This document shows, in pieces, positions 1 through 6,106 of a DNA stretch of 6,953 nucleotides. Both the position numbers and the translations under genes were made by a program. Source of the DNA: Ilumatobacter sp. (GTDB lineage Bacteria > Actinomycetota > Acidimicrobiia > Acidimicrobiales > Ilumatobacteraceae); contig JAJCXU010000334.1 of assembly GCA_029263275.1 (NCBI GenBank), positions 1 through 6,953 of the forward strand, in the 5' to 3' direction. Every line of letters begins with the position of its first letter. Position 1 is the first letter of the stretch. Below the pieces are notes generated by a model. The model was not told the DNA's origin and ran no database searches. It saw only the letters and a program-made list of their open reading frames with translations.

Positions 1-696
1 GGACTCCACGCGATGAAGATCTGGCCATTCGACCAGGCGGCCGAACGAACTCATGGCCTGCACATCGATCAAGCTGACCTGCGTGCAGGTGTGGACATCG
101 TCGGAAAGATCAGAGATGCCGTCGGCGACGAGATGAACATCATGATCGAACTCCATGGGCTGTGGCATCGCGCTCCGGCGACTCGCATCATCGACGCCCT
201 CGCGGAGTACGACATCGGATGGATCGAGGATCCGCTTCGCAGCGACGCCGTCGCTGCGCTCGCTGCGCTTCGCCGCGACGTGGACACACCCATTGCCATC
301 GGGGAGACGACGGTCGGGCGGCGTGGGCTGCTTCCACTCCTCCAGGCGAGCGCCCTCGATATCGCGACGGTGGATGTGCAATGGACCGGCGGAGTGACCG
401 AGGCACGAAAGACCGCCAGCCTTGCCGACGCCTTTGCGGTTCCCTTCGCGCCGCACGACTGCACGGGGCCGGCCACGCTCGCAGCGTGCCTGCACCTCGT
501 GATGAGTCAACCCAACGGCCTGGTCCAGGAAACTGTTCGGGCGTTCATGCACACCTGGTACAGCGAGTTCAGCGAGGGACTCCCCACGGTCGAGAACGGT
601 CGAATCTCGTTGCCGACCGGACACGGGCACGGGGTGACGCTTCGGCCGGACCTGTTTGACCGCCCCGACGTCGAGCGGACGGTGTTTCGGCCATGA
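1..696 (+). CDS. Enolase-superfamily (mandelate racemase/muconate lactonizing type) sugar-acid dehydratase, 5'-truncated by the window edge
   Basis: This is the C-terminal barrel domain of a mandelate racemase-like enzyme, which abstracts the proton alpha to a carboxylate and here probably dehydrates an aldonate to a 2-keto-3-deoxy acid. The frame is open to base 1, and the residues before the first ATG (base 13) complete the motif GLHAMKIWPFD, so the true start lies upstream; 231 residues are visible. Numbering from base 1, the Mg ligands are E50 (IELHG), E76 (WIEDP) and E102 (IGET), spaced 26 and 26 residues. D125 (DVQWTGG) and H152 (APHDCTGP) are 27 apart and form the His-Asp base dyad; QETVRAF supplies a later acidic residue. 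These spacings match mandelate racemase. The stop overlaps the lactonase start by 4 bases (ATGA). Family is secure. Substrate is inferred from the neighbours: a pentonate such as arabinonate or xylonate is likeliest, but galactonate- or fuconate-type acids cannot be excluded. Confidence 0.9.
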   Translation, partial: GLHAMKIWPFDQAAERTHGLHIDQADLRAGVDIVGKIRDAVGDEMNIMIELHGLWHRAPATRIIDALAEYDIGWIEDPLRSDAVAALAALRRDVDTPIAIGETTVGRRGLLPLLQASALDIATVDVQWTGGVTEARKTASLADAFAVPFAPHDCTGPATLAACLHLVMSQPNGLVQETVRAFMHTWYSEFSEGLPTVENGRISLPTGHGHGVTLRPDLFDRPDVERTVFRP

Positions 697-1586
697 GCGC
701 GGAAGTTCTGTTCAGACTCGGCGCTGAACTCGGCGAAGGCCCGTCGTGGACGGCAACCACCTCAGAACTGTCGTGGGTCGACATCACAGCGGGCCATATC
801 TACCGTTCGGACTTGACCGCGATCCGCGGAGTCATCGACGTCGGGATGCATGTCGGGGCCGCGATGCCGGCAGGCGATGGCGGCTTCGTGGCCGCCCGCC
901 GCGACGGCTTCGCGTATGTGCCCGTCGATGGGCCCGCCCAGCCGCTCTCACTGCCGCTCGATGGCGATCCCTCGGTCCGATTCAACGACGGCAAGACCGA
1001 CCCGTCGGGCCGGCCGTTTGCCGGAACGATGGCCTACGACATGGCTGCTGGCCGGGGCGCCCTGTACCGCCTCGACCCACCGGGCGATGCCACCGCGGTG
1101 CTGACCGACCTCGGAATCGCGAACGGGTTGGCGTGGAGCTCGAATGGAACCCGCCTCTTCTTCATCGACAGCGCTGAGCGTCGAGTCGACGTCTTCGACT
1201 TCGATGTGGCCACCGGTTTGATCGGATCACGCGCCGTGCATCTGGACCTGGACGCATACAGCGGAATGCCGGACGGCATGTGTATCGACGATGACGACTG
1301 CCTCTGGATTGCGTTCTGGGGCGGGCACGCTGTGCGTCGATTCGATCCCAACGGCAACCTCGTCCATGAGATCATGCTGCCCGTCAGCCAGCCCACGAGC
1401 TGCTGCCTCGCAGGGAACACACTGATCATCACGACCGCGACGTATGCACTCTCGACCAAGGAGCTGCATGCCGAGCCACACGCCGGAGACATCTTCGCCG
1501 CCGACGTCGAAGTCGGTGGGCCGCCGGCGACACCAGTACAGCCCGATGTCTTCGCATCGGCTCACAACGACGAGGCGACGACATGA
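693..1586 (+). CDS. SMP-30/gluconolactonase/LRE family sugar lactonase
   Basis: A 297-residue six-bladed beta-propeller lactonase of the regucalcin (SMP-30) family, expected to hydrolyse an aldono-1,4- or 1,5-lactone to the free aldonic acid in the cytoplasm. The single divalent-metal site is recognisable: E15 in LGEGPSW, N144 in IANGLAW and D194 in GMPDGM. R96 and N98 in RFNDGK correspond to the substrate-contacting Arg and Asn of the human protein. Length is typical for the family (about 290-300). No signal peptide is seen. The start overlaps the upstream dehydratase stop as ATGA, and the stop overlaps the next gene in the same way, so it is a translationally coupled middle gene of the operon. 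Its position directly after an aldonate dehydratase supports a role between a sugar dehydrogenase and that dehydratase. Exact lactone specificity is not readable from sequence. Confidence 0.92.
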   Translation: MSAEVLFRLGAELGEGPSWTATTSELSWVDITAGHIYRSDLTAIRGVIDVGMHVGAAMPAGDGGFVAARRDGFAYVPVDGPAQPLSLPLDGDPSVRFNDGKTDPSGRPFAGTMAYDMAAGRGALYRLDPPGDATAVLTDLGIANGLAWSSNGTRLFFIDSAERRVDVFDFDVATGLIGSRAVHLDLDAYSGMPDGMCIDDDDCLWIAFWGGHAVRRFDPNGNLVHEIMLPVSQPTSCCLAGNTLIITTATYALSTKELHAEPHAGDIFAADVEVGGPPATPVQPDVFASAHNDEATT

Positions 1587-2500
1587 AGCTCGTCCGAATC
1601 GCGGCACCAGACCTCGCGAGCCCTGTCATGGCTGTGCTGGACGAGGATCAGGTCAGGCCGCTCGCTCCCGCGAGGTCCTTGGCCGAGCTGCTTGCGCTGA
1701 CCCTCGACGACGTGCGCACAGCACTCGAGACAGCAGGCCCTCCACGATCGCTGGCCGAAGTCGACCTCCTTGCCCCACTCGACGACCACAGCGAAGTCTG
1801 GGCTGCAGGCGTGACCTACGAAAGCTCTCGTCTGGGCCGACTCGAGGAGAGTGACGACGGCGATGTCTACAGCCGGGTGTACGCCGCGACCCGTCCGGAA
1901 CTGTTCTTCAAGTCGCTCGGCTGGCGGACCGTCACCGACGGCCAACCCGTGGCACTCCGCTCGGATTCGACCAACGACGTCCCCGAACCCGAACTTGCGC
2001 TCGTGGTGAACGCCCACCAGGAAATCGTGGCCTTTGCAGTCTGCAACGACATGACGTCGAGAGACATCGAGTCGGCCAACCCGCTCTACCTACCGCAGGC
2101 CAAGACGTACTCCGCGAGCTGTGCGCTCGGATTGACGATCACGCCGAGTTGGTTGGTCGAACAACCGGCGTCGCTCGGAATTCGCATGGTGATCCAGCGC
2201 GACGCCACGAAGGTGTACGACGAGCAGGCGAGCACGAGCCAACTCAGGCGTTCGTTCGGCGAACTCGTTGGCCATCTATTTCACTCCCAGGTCTTTCCCG
2301 CTGGCGTGCTCCTGTCGACCGGCACCTGCCTGGTGCCCCCTCTCGATGAGCCGCTCGCCGTCGGCGACGTGATCACGATCAGCATCGAACAGGTCGGCAC
2401 GCTGACCAACACGGTGACGACTGCGGACCGACTCGGCGGATGGCTCGATGCCCGCCGCCATGCGCCGGCCACGAAGCCACCGGAAAGTGAGCAACGATGA
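1583..2500 (+). CDS. FAH-family 2-keto-3-deoxypentonate dehydratase (AraD1-like)
   Basis: A 305-residue fumarylacetoacetate-hydrolase-fold protein: a loosely conserved N-terminal region (about 1-60), then the FAH core. Metal ligands are visible as E135 and E137 in [11 protein letters not shown] and D156 in CNDMTSRD. Other landmarks are [15 protein letters not shown] (76-90), RPELFFK (104-110), QAKTY (172-176) and [10 protein letters not shown] (244-253). The GVTY...RPELFFK pattern resembles the AraD1 branch found in arabinose/xylose oxidation loci more than catechol-pathway hydrolases. The inferred reaction is loss of water from 2-keto-3-deoxy-arabinonate or -xylonate to give 2,5-dioxopentanoate, exactly the substrate of the next enzyme. 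The start is the ATG in an ATGA overlap, with GAGG 7 bases upstream. An alternative is a 2,4-diketo-3-deoxy acid hydrolase as in L-fucose/L-rhamnose oxidation, but that route does not need the dehydrogenase that follows. The family is firm; the substrate is inferred. Confidence 0.87.
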   Translation: MKLVRIAAPDLASPVMAVLDEDQVRPLAPARSLAELLALTLDDVRTALETAGPPRSLAEVDLLAPLDDHSEVWAAGVTYESSRLGRLEESDDGDVYSRVYAATRPELFFKSLGWRTVTDGQPVALRSDSTNDVPEPELALVVNAHQEIVAFAVCNDMTSRDIESANPLYLPQAKTYSASCALGLTITPSWLVEQPASLGIRMVIQRDATKVYDEQASTSQLRRSFGELVGHLFHSQVFPAGVLLSTGTCLVPPLDEPLAVGDVITISIEQVGTLTNTVTTADRLGGWLDARRHAPATKPPESEQR

Positions 2501-4014
2501 CGTCGACGATCAACCCTGATCAGATGGTCATGTCGACTGATGCCCGCGGGAACAGTGCCGATGTGCCCGTCGCGGGTGCCACCAACCAGCACGACATCGA
2601 CCAGATCACCGCGGCTGCGGCGTCAGCGCAACCCGAGTGGGGCCAGGCCCGGCCCTCCCAGCGAGCAGACGTGTTGCGGAAGTTCGCGGCCGCATTCGCC
2701 GACCACACCGATGAAATCGTCGCAACCGCCGATCGCGAAACGGCGCTCGGAGTCGCCCGACTCACCGGTGAGACCCAGCGGATTGCAGCCCAGGCAACCC
2801 TGTTCGCCGATGTGATCGAGGACGGTCGCTACCTCGAGGTGATGGTCGACCCGGGCGACGAGTCGGCGGGAGTCCCCGAGATCCGCCGCTATCTGATCCC
2901 GGTCGGAACGGTGGCGGTGTTCGGCGCATCGAACTTCCCGCTGGCATTCTCCGTTCCCGGCGGCGACACCGTCTCGGCGCTGGCCGCCGGGTGCGCCGTC
3001 GTTGCCAAGGCCCACCCCGGACACCCGGCAACCTCGGAACTCGCTGCGCACATCATGCGACGCGTGTTGTCCGACGCCGGGTGGGACCCCGGGCTGCTCG
3101 GGCTGGTGCACGGCGAGTCGGCCGGAACCGCGCTCGTAGCCCACGACCGAACCGACGCGGTCGGCTTCACGGGCTCAGAACTCGGCGGGCGGGCGCTGCA
3201 CGACGTTGCATCCGGCCGGCCTCGCCCCATCCCGTTCTACGGCGAACTCGGCAGTGTGAACCCCGTCGTCGTCACTCCGAGTGCCGCTCAGGACCGCTGT
3301 ATCGAGATCGCACGGGAGTACGTCGCGAGTGCCACGTTGAGCGCGGGTCAGTTCTGCACGAAGCCAGGCGTGATCTTCGTTCCGTCGAGTCACATCGATG
3401 AGTTCACCGAGCAGGTGACACTTGCGTTGGCGGACTGCCCGAGTGCACACCTCCTCACCACGCCAATCCGCGACCGATTCCGGAGCCACGTCGACGCAGT
3501 CGGCAGCGAGGCCCCGGTGCTCCAAGGTGCAACCGGCACCGACGGCGACCAGGTACAGCCGGCCATCGCCGTGGTCCGGCTCTCCGAAAACCGTGAAATG
3601 AGCGCTCATTGGTACGCGGAGTGTTTCGGCCCGTTCTCCGTCATCGTCGAATACGACACACCCGAGACCTGCGTCCGAATGGTCGCATCGATGCCGGGTT
3701 CCCTCACGGCCACGCTGCACTGCGCTGACGTCGATCCAGACGCTCCCGCATTCGCAGCAGCCTTCGCACCCCTCGCCGGCCGCCTGGTCTTCAACGGATT
3801 TCCGACTGGCGTCCGGGTGAGCCACGCCATGCACCACGGTGGGCCCTTTCCATCGAGCACGAATCCGCTCCATACGTCGGTCGGCGCAACGAGCATCCGC
3901 CGTTGGTTGCGCCCACTCGCCTACCAGAACGCACCCGAGGCCCTGCTTCCTCCCCCGCTGCAAGACAGCAACACGTGGGACGTGCCTCGAACCAAGTCAA
4001 GCGGCAGCTCATGA
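2497..4014 (+). CDS. Alpha-ketoglutaric semialdehyde (2,5-dioxopentanoate) dehydrogenase
   Basis: A 505-residue aldehyde dehydrogenase that should oxidise 2,5-dioxopentanoate to 2-oxoglutarate with NAD(P)+, delivering pentose carbon to the TCA cycle. Catalytic residues are in place: N146 (FGASNFP), K171 in the cofactor region (AKAHPGHP), E250 (YGELGS) and nucleophile C287 ([10 protein letters not shown]); ECFGPF is the later conserved Glu-Phe motif. The combination [23 protein letters not shown] and [17 protein letters not shown] is characteristic of the ketoglutarate-semialdehyde branch of the superfamily (the type found with hydroxyproline, glucarate and pentose oxidation) rather than betaine- or succinate-semialdehyde enzymes. 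The start overlaps the FAH gene stop (ATGA), with a weak GGAAAG about 9 bases upstream. It is the last enzyme of the coupled block; a non-coding gap with a hairpin follows. The hydroxyproline or glucarate alternatives are disfavoured by the lactonase and FAH neighbours. Confidence 0.93.
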   Translation: MTSTINPDQMVMSTDARGNSADVPVAGATNQHDIDQITAAAASAQPEWGQARPSQRADVLRKFAAAFADHTDEIVATADRETALGVARLTGETQRIAAQATLFADVIEDGRYLEVMVDPGDESAGVPEIRRYLIPVGTVAVFGASNFPLAFSVPGGDTVSALAAGCAVVAKAHPGHPATSELAAHIMRRVLSDAGWDPGLLGLVHGESAGTALVAHDRTDAVGFTGSELGGRALHDVASGRPRPIPFYGELGSVNPVVVTPSAAQDRCIEIAREYVASATLSAGQFCTKPGVIFVPSSHIDEFTEQVTLALADCPSAHLLTTPIRDRFRSHVDAVGSEAPVLQGATGTDGDQVQPAIAVVRLSENREMSAHWYAECFGPFSVIVEYDTPETCVRMVASMPGSLTATLHCADVDPDAPAFAAAFAPLAGRLVFNGFPTGVRVSHAMHHGGPFPSSTNPLHTSVGATSIRRWLRPLAYQNAPEALLPPPLQDSNTWDVPRTKSSGSS

Positions 4015-4064
4015 GCAGCCGCACACAGACCTTCACTCGTCGATCATCCAATCGAGGGGCGTAA
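4011..4064 (+). other. Possible 17-codon micro-ORF at an ATGA overlap
   Basis: The dehydrogenase stop is again embedded in ATGA, and the ATG opens a 17-codon frame (begins MSSRTQTF, ends NRGA) closed by TAA at 4062-4064, just before the hairpin. The overlap format is identical to the real junctions in this window, so it could be a short coupled peptide or the remnant of a lost gene. It has no recognisable similarity and could be chance, because ATGA is a common stop context in this genome. Confidence 0.15.
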
Positions 4065-4072
4065 GGAGCTAC

Positions 4073-4108
4073 GTGCTTGAAGGGTCGCCTAGGAGACCCT
4101 TCAAGCAC
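4073..4108 (+). repeat. Perfect 14-bp inverted repeat (stem-loop) upstream of the binding-protein gene
   Basis: The left arm GTGCTTGAAGGGTC (4073-4086) and right arm GACCCTTCAAGCAC (4095-4108) are exact reverse complements separated by GCCTAGGA (4087-4094). The central CCTAGG is itself palindromic, so the whole 36 bases are symmetric except for one G/A mismatch pair. In RNA it gives a stable 14-bp hairpin with an 8-base loop. It is not followed by a T-run, so it is not a classical intrinsic terminator. Possible roles are an mRNA processing or stabilising element, partial terminator/attenuator, or a DNA operator. Confidence 0.9.
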
Positions 4109-4126
4109 GCCATTCACGGACATCCT

Positions 4127-4135
4127 AGAGGAGGA
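4127..4135 (+). promoter_or_regulatory. Strong Shine-Dalgarno deciding the binding-protein start
   Basis: AGAGGAGGA lies 7 bases before the ATG at 4143. It is near-ideal and fixes the start there rather than at the in-frame TTG at 4077, which sits inside the hairpin stem and would add 22 residues ahead of a normal lipoprotein signal peptide. Confidence 0.85.
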
Positions 4136-4142
4136 AAATCCC

Positions 4143-5267
4143 ATGAAGTGTGAACAAAACACCAGGTCAGTCACCGACAGGTCAGGGCGCCGAATGCTCG
4201 TCGGTGCCCTGACTGCCACGACGCTCGTACTCGCTGCGTGCAGCAGTGACGACACTAGCTCAACGGGCACGGCGGCAACCGAAGACACCGGCGCGACGGA
4301 CAATTCCGAACCGACCGAGAACTCGACGGTATCCACCGAGGAGTCCGTCCAGCTGACCCAGAGCGACGCATGGTGCACGGAGCAAGACATCGTGTTCTTC
4401 GTCGGCGGTGACGGTGGCGACACATTCTCGTCCGTCGTCCTCAACGGAGCCGAAGCAGCCGAGGCCGACCTCGGCGCCCAGGTCGAGTACATCTTCTCCG
4501 GCTGGGACCCAGAGAAGATGCTCTCGCAGTTGCGCGACTCGATCGCTCGGCAGCCTGACGGCATCGCCATGATGGGCCACGCTGGCGACGAAGCACTCAC
4601 CCCGCTCGCGGAGGAAGCCGAGGCCGCCGGTATCACGATGCACTATCAGAACGTCGACGTACCGACTCTGCGCGCCGCAACCGGTGCCGGATTCTCCGGA
4701 TCTGACCAGGAGGCGCAGGGTCGCGACGTTGCGTTGAAGGCCATTCGCGACTTCGACCTCAGCAGCGGCACAGCGATCGTCTTCGGAGCCTTCGGCTCCC
4801 CTGGGCGTGAGATCCGCGAGGAAGCGGCAGCCGTGGCGTTCGAAGACGCTGGACTCAACGTCGAGCGACTCGTGGCCGGCCCGGAGACCGGTGCCGACCC
4901 GCTCCTGCTGTCACCGCAGGTCACCGCTGCACTCGAAAGCAACACCGACGCAGTCGTGCTCGTGCTGCCCGGCGGACAGACGCTCGGCATCGCCGAGCAG
5001 TACCTCGAGGCAGCAGGTAAGGCTCCCGGCGATATCGCAGTGGTCGGGTTCGACCTGAGCGAGCAGGTGCTCGGCGCCATCGACGGAGGCTTCGTGCAGA
5101 TCACCGCCGATCAGCAGCCGTACCTGCAGGGATACATGCCAATCCTGAGCTTGTGCATGCAGCTCGAGTACGACATGTCCCCACTGAACACGAACACCGG
5201 TGCTGGATTCGTTACTGCTGACAACGTCGCGGACGTCGTTGCACTGGTCGAGGCCGGCAAGCGCTGA
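4143..5267 (+). CDS. Sugar ABC transporter substrate-binding lipoprotein (CUT2 / Peripla_BP_4 type)
   Basis: A 374-residue extracytoplasmic sugar-binding protein. Residues 1-33 form a lipoprotein signal: a basic stretch with RR at 16-17, a hydrophobic core, and lipobox LAAC with C33 as the lipidated cysteine. Residues about 34-72 are a Ser/Thr/Asp/Glu-rich flexible linker, followed by a two-lobe ribose-binding-protein-like domain starting near DIVFFVGGDGGDTF. Family features include SQLRDSIARQPDGIAMMGH (residues 118-136), IAVVGFDLSEQVLGAIDGG (318-336) and ITADQQPYLQGYMP (340-353). The latter resembles the region near the sugar site in ribose/xylose-type binding proteins. It has a strong Shine-Dalgarno and is flanked on both sides by perfect hairpins, suggesting separate, higher expression than the neighbours. 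The ligand is probably the pentose oxidised by the upstream enzymes; this is inferred from location only. C78 and C338 are the only cysteines after C33. Confidence 0.93.
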   Translation: MKCEQNTRSVTDRSGRRMLVGALTATTLVLAACSSDDTSSTGTAATEDTGATDNSEPTENSTVSTEESVQLTQSDAWCTEQDIVFFVGGDGGDTFSSVVLNGAEAAEADLGAQVEYIFSGWDPEKMLSQLRDSIARQPDGIAMMGHAGDEALTPLAEEAEAAGITMHYQNVDVPTLRAATGAGFSGSDQEAQGRDVALKAIRDFDLSSGTAIVFGAFGSPGREIREEAAAVAFEDAGLNVERLVAGPETGADPLLLSPQVTAALESNTDAVVLVLPGGQTLGIAEQYLEAAGKAPGDIAVVGFDLSEQVLGAIDGGFVQITADQQPYLQGYMPILSLCMQLEYDMSPLNTNTGAGFVTADNVADVVALVEAGKR

Positions 5268-5276
5268 GTCCCCTCT

Positions 5277-5309
5277 CGCCGGGCGGGAATCCCCCCTTCC
5301 CGCCCGGCG
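5277..5309 (+). terminator. Perfect 13-bp GC-rich hairpin after the binding-protein gene (partial terminator or 3' stabiliser)
   Basis: CGCCGGGCGGGAA (5277-5289) pairs exactly with TTCCCGCCCGGCG (5297-5309) around the loop TCCCCCC, starting 9 bases after the stop. No T-tract follows, so it is a U-less hairpin. Located between binding-protein and ATPase genes, it fits the known pattern where such hairpins limit read-through or protect the upstream mRNA 3' end so that binding protein outnumbers the membrane subunits. Confidence 0.75.
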
Positions 5310-5333
5310 ACTGCGCTGCCCCAACACCATCGA

Positions 5334-5340
5334 AGAGGAG
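5334..5340 (+). promoter_or_regulatory. Shine-Dalgarno of the ATPase gene
   Basis: AGAGGAG ends 4 bases before the ATG at 5345 (core GAGG about 6 bases away). It is a strong site, expected for a gene that cannot rely on coupling because a 77-base gap containing a hairpin precedes it. Confidence 0.75.
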
Positions 5341-5344
5341 AGTC

Positions 5345-6106
5345 ATGGATACGGCACCAACTGTCGAACTCAAGAACATCAGCAAGTCATTCGGGCGAAC
5401 ACAAGCTCTCAACCAGGTCAGTCTGTCGATTCACCCGGGCGAGGTCGTCGCGCTGCTCGGCGACAACGGTGCCGGGAAGTCGACGCTGGTTCGTGTCATC
5501 GCTGGCGCCCACGCACCGGATTCAGGTGAACTCCTGATTCACGGCGAACCGCAACGGCGATGGTCACCGCGCATTGCACGGCTGGCCGGAATCGAAACCG
5601 TCTACCAGAACAAGGCGTTAGCCGAGCGCCAGACAATCGCCACCAACGTCTTCATGGGCCGGGAGAAGACCAACCGGTTCGGCTTCATCCATCGGAACGC
5701 CGAACGTGAAGCCGCCAACAAGGTGATGCGCGACATCGGGTTCACGTCGAGACAGTTCGACGCCGACTCCTCGGTCGGCGCACTCTCGGGCGGCGAGCGC
5801 CAGGGCGTTGCCATCGCCCGAGCGCTCTACTTCGACGCCGACATCATCCTGCTCGACGAGCCGACCAACGCGCTCGCCATCAGCGAAGTCGACGAGGTGC
5901 TCGAGTTCGTCCAACAGATTCGTGACCGGGGGCGATCCGCGGTGTTCATCACGCACAACATCACGCACGCCCACCAGATCAGCAATCGATTCGTCGTGAT
6001 GGATCGCGGCGAGATCGTTGCCGAATACGACAAAGAACACATCGAACTCCAGCAGCTCCTCGAGGAGATGCACGGACTCTCACGAGCAGGACGGATGCAG
6101 TCATGA
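5345..6106 (+). CDS. Sugar ABC transporter ATP-binding protein, single nucleotide-binding domain (CUT2 type)
   Basis: A 253-residue cytoplasmic ATPase that energises the importer. All motifs are intact: Walker A GDNGAGKST (39-47), Q-loop Q88 (VYQNKAL), signature LSGGERQ (147-153), Walker B IILLDEP (167-173) and switch H204 (FITHN). The pattern EPTNALAISEV and the Q-loop context resemble ribose/xylose/fructose-family ATPases. Most CUT2 ATPases (RbsA, AraG, XylG) are about 500 residues with two fused domains; this one carries only one, like FrcA-type proteins, so two copies presumably assemble as a homodimer. Because its motifs are complete and the stop is coupled to the permease (ATGA, 6103-6106), it is a natural short form and not a truncation. 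It follows the binding-protein gene after a hairpin. Confidence 0.94.
   Translation: MDTAPTVELKNISKSFGRTQALNQVSLSIHPGEVVALLGDNGAGKSTLVRVIAGAHAPDSGELLIHGEPQRRWSPRIARLAGIETVYQNKALAERQTIATNVFMGREKTNRFGFIHRNAEREAANKVMRDIGFTSRQFDADSSVGALSGGERQGVAIARALYFDADIILLDEPTNALAISEVDEVLEFVQQIRDRGRSAVFITHNITHAHQISNRFVVMDRGEIVAEYDKEHIELQQLLEEMHGLSRAGRMQS

Larger units (their letters stand above)
4015..4142 (+). promoter_or_regulatory. Intercistronic gap between catabolic block and transporter genes
   Basis: These 128 bases hold no supported gene apart from the doubtful 17-codon frame. They contain the perfect inverted repeat at 4073-4108 and the Shine-Dalgarno at 4127-4135. I looked for -35/-10 pairs and found none convincing, so whether a separate promoter for the transporter lies here is open. 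It is the largest gap in the window and the natural point for differential control of enzymes and transporter. Confidence 0.5.

Noticed and set aside
13..696. ATG at 13 as the true start of the dehydratase
   Set aside because: The frame is open to base 1 and the residues before it belong to the conserved motif ending in MKIWPFD; the N-terminal capping domain is absent, so the gene is cut by the window.
3175..3963. 262-codon open frame on the minus strand
   Set aside because: It is a shadow of the aldehyde dehydrogenase coding strand, rich in Arg/Gly/Cys with no family motif.
4073..4108. Classical intrinsic terminator after the dehydrogenase gene
   Set aside because: The stem is long, but the sequence after it (GCCATTCACGG) has no T-run; a non-canonical or partial terminator remains possible.
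4077..4142. In-frame TTG start extending the binding protein by 22 residues
   Set aside because: It lies inside the hairpin stem, has no Shine-Dalgarno, and would put a polar extension before a normal lipoprotein signal; the ATG at 4143 has an excellent site.
4015..4142. Promoter or riboswitch for the transporter genes
   Set aside because: I found no credible -35/-10 pair, and only one simple hairpin with no multi-helix aptamer-like arrangement, so neither is claimed.
3791..4636. 281-codon open frame on the minus strand
   Set aside because: It is antisense to the dehydrogenase end, the hairpin and the lipoprotein start, has a low-complexity Ser/Val/Arg composition and no recognisable domain; long antisense frames are expected in GC-rich genes.
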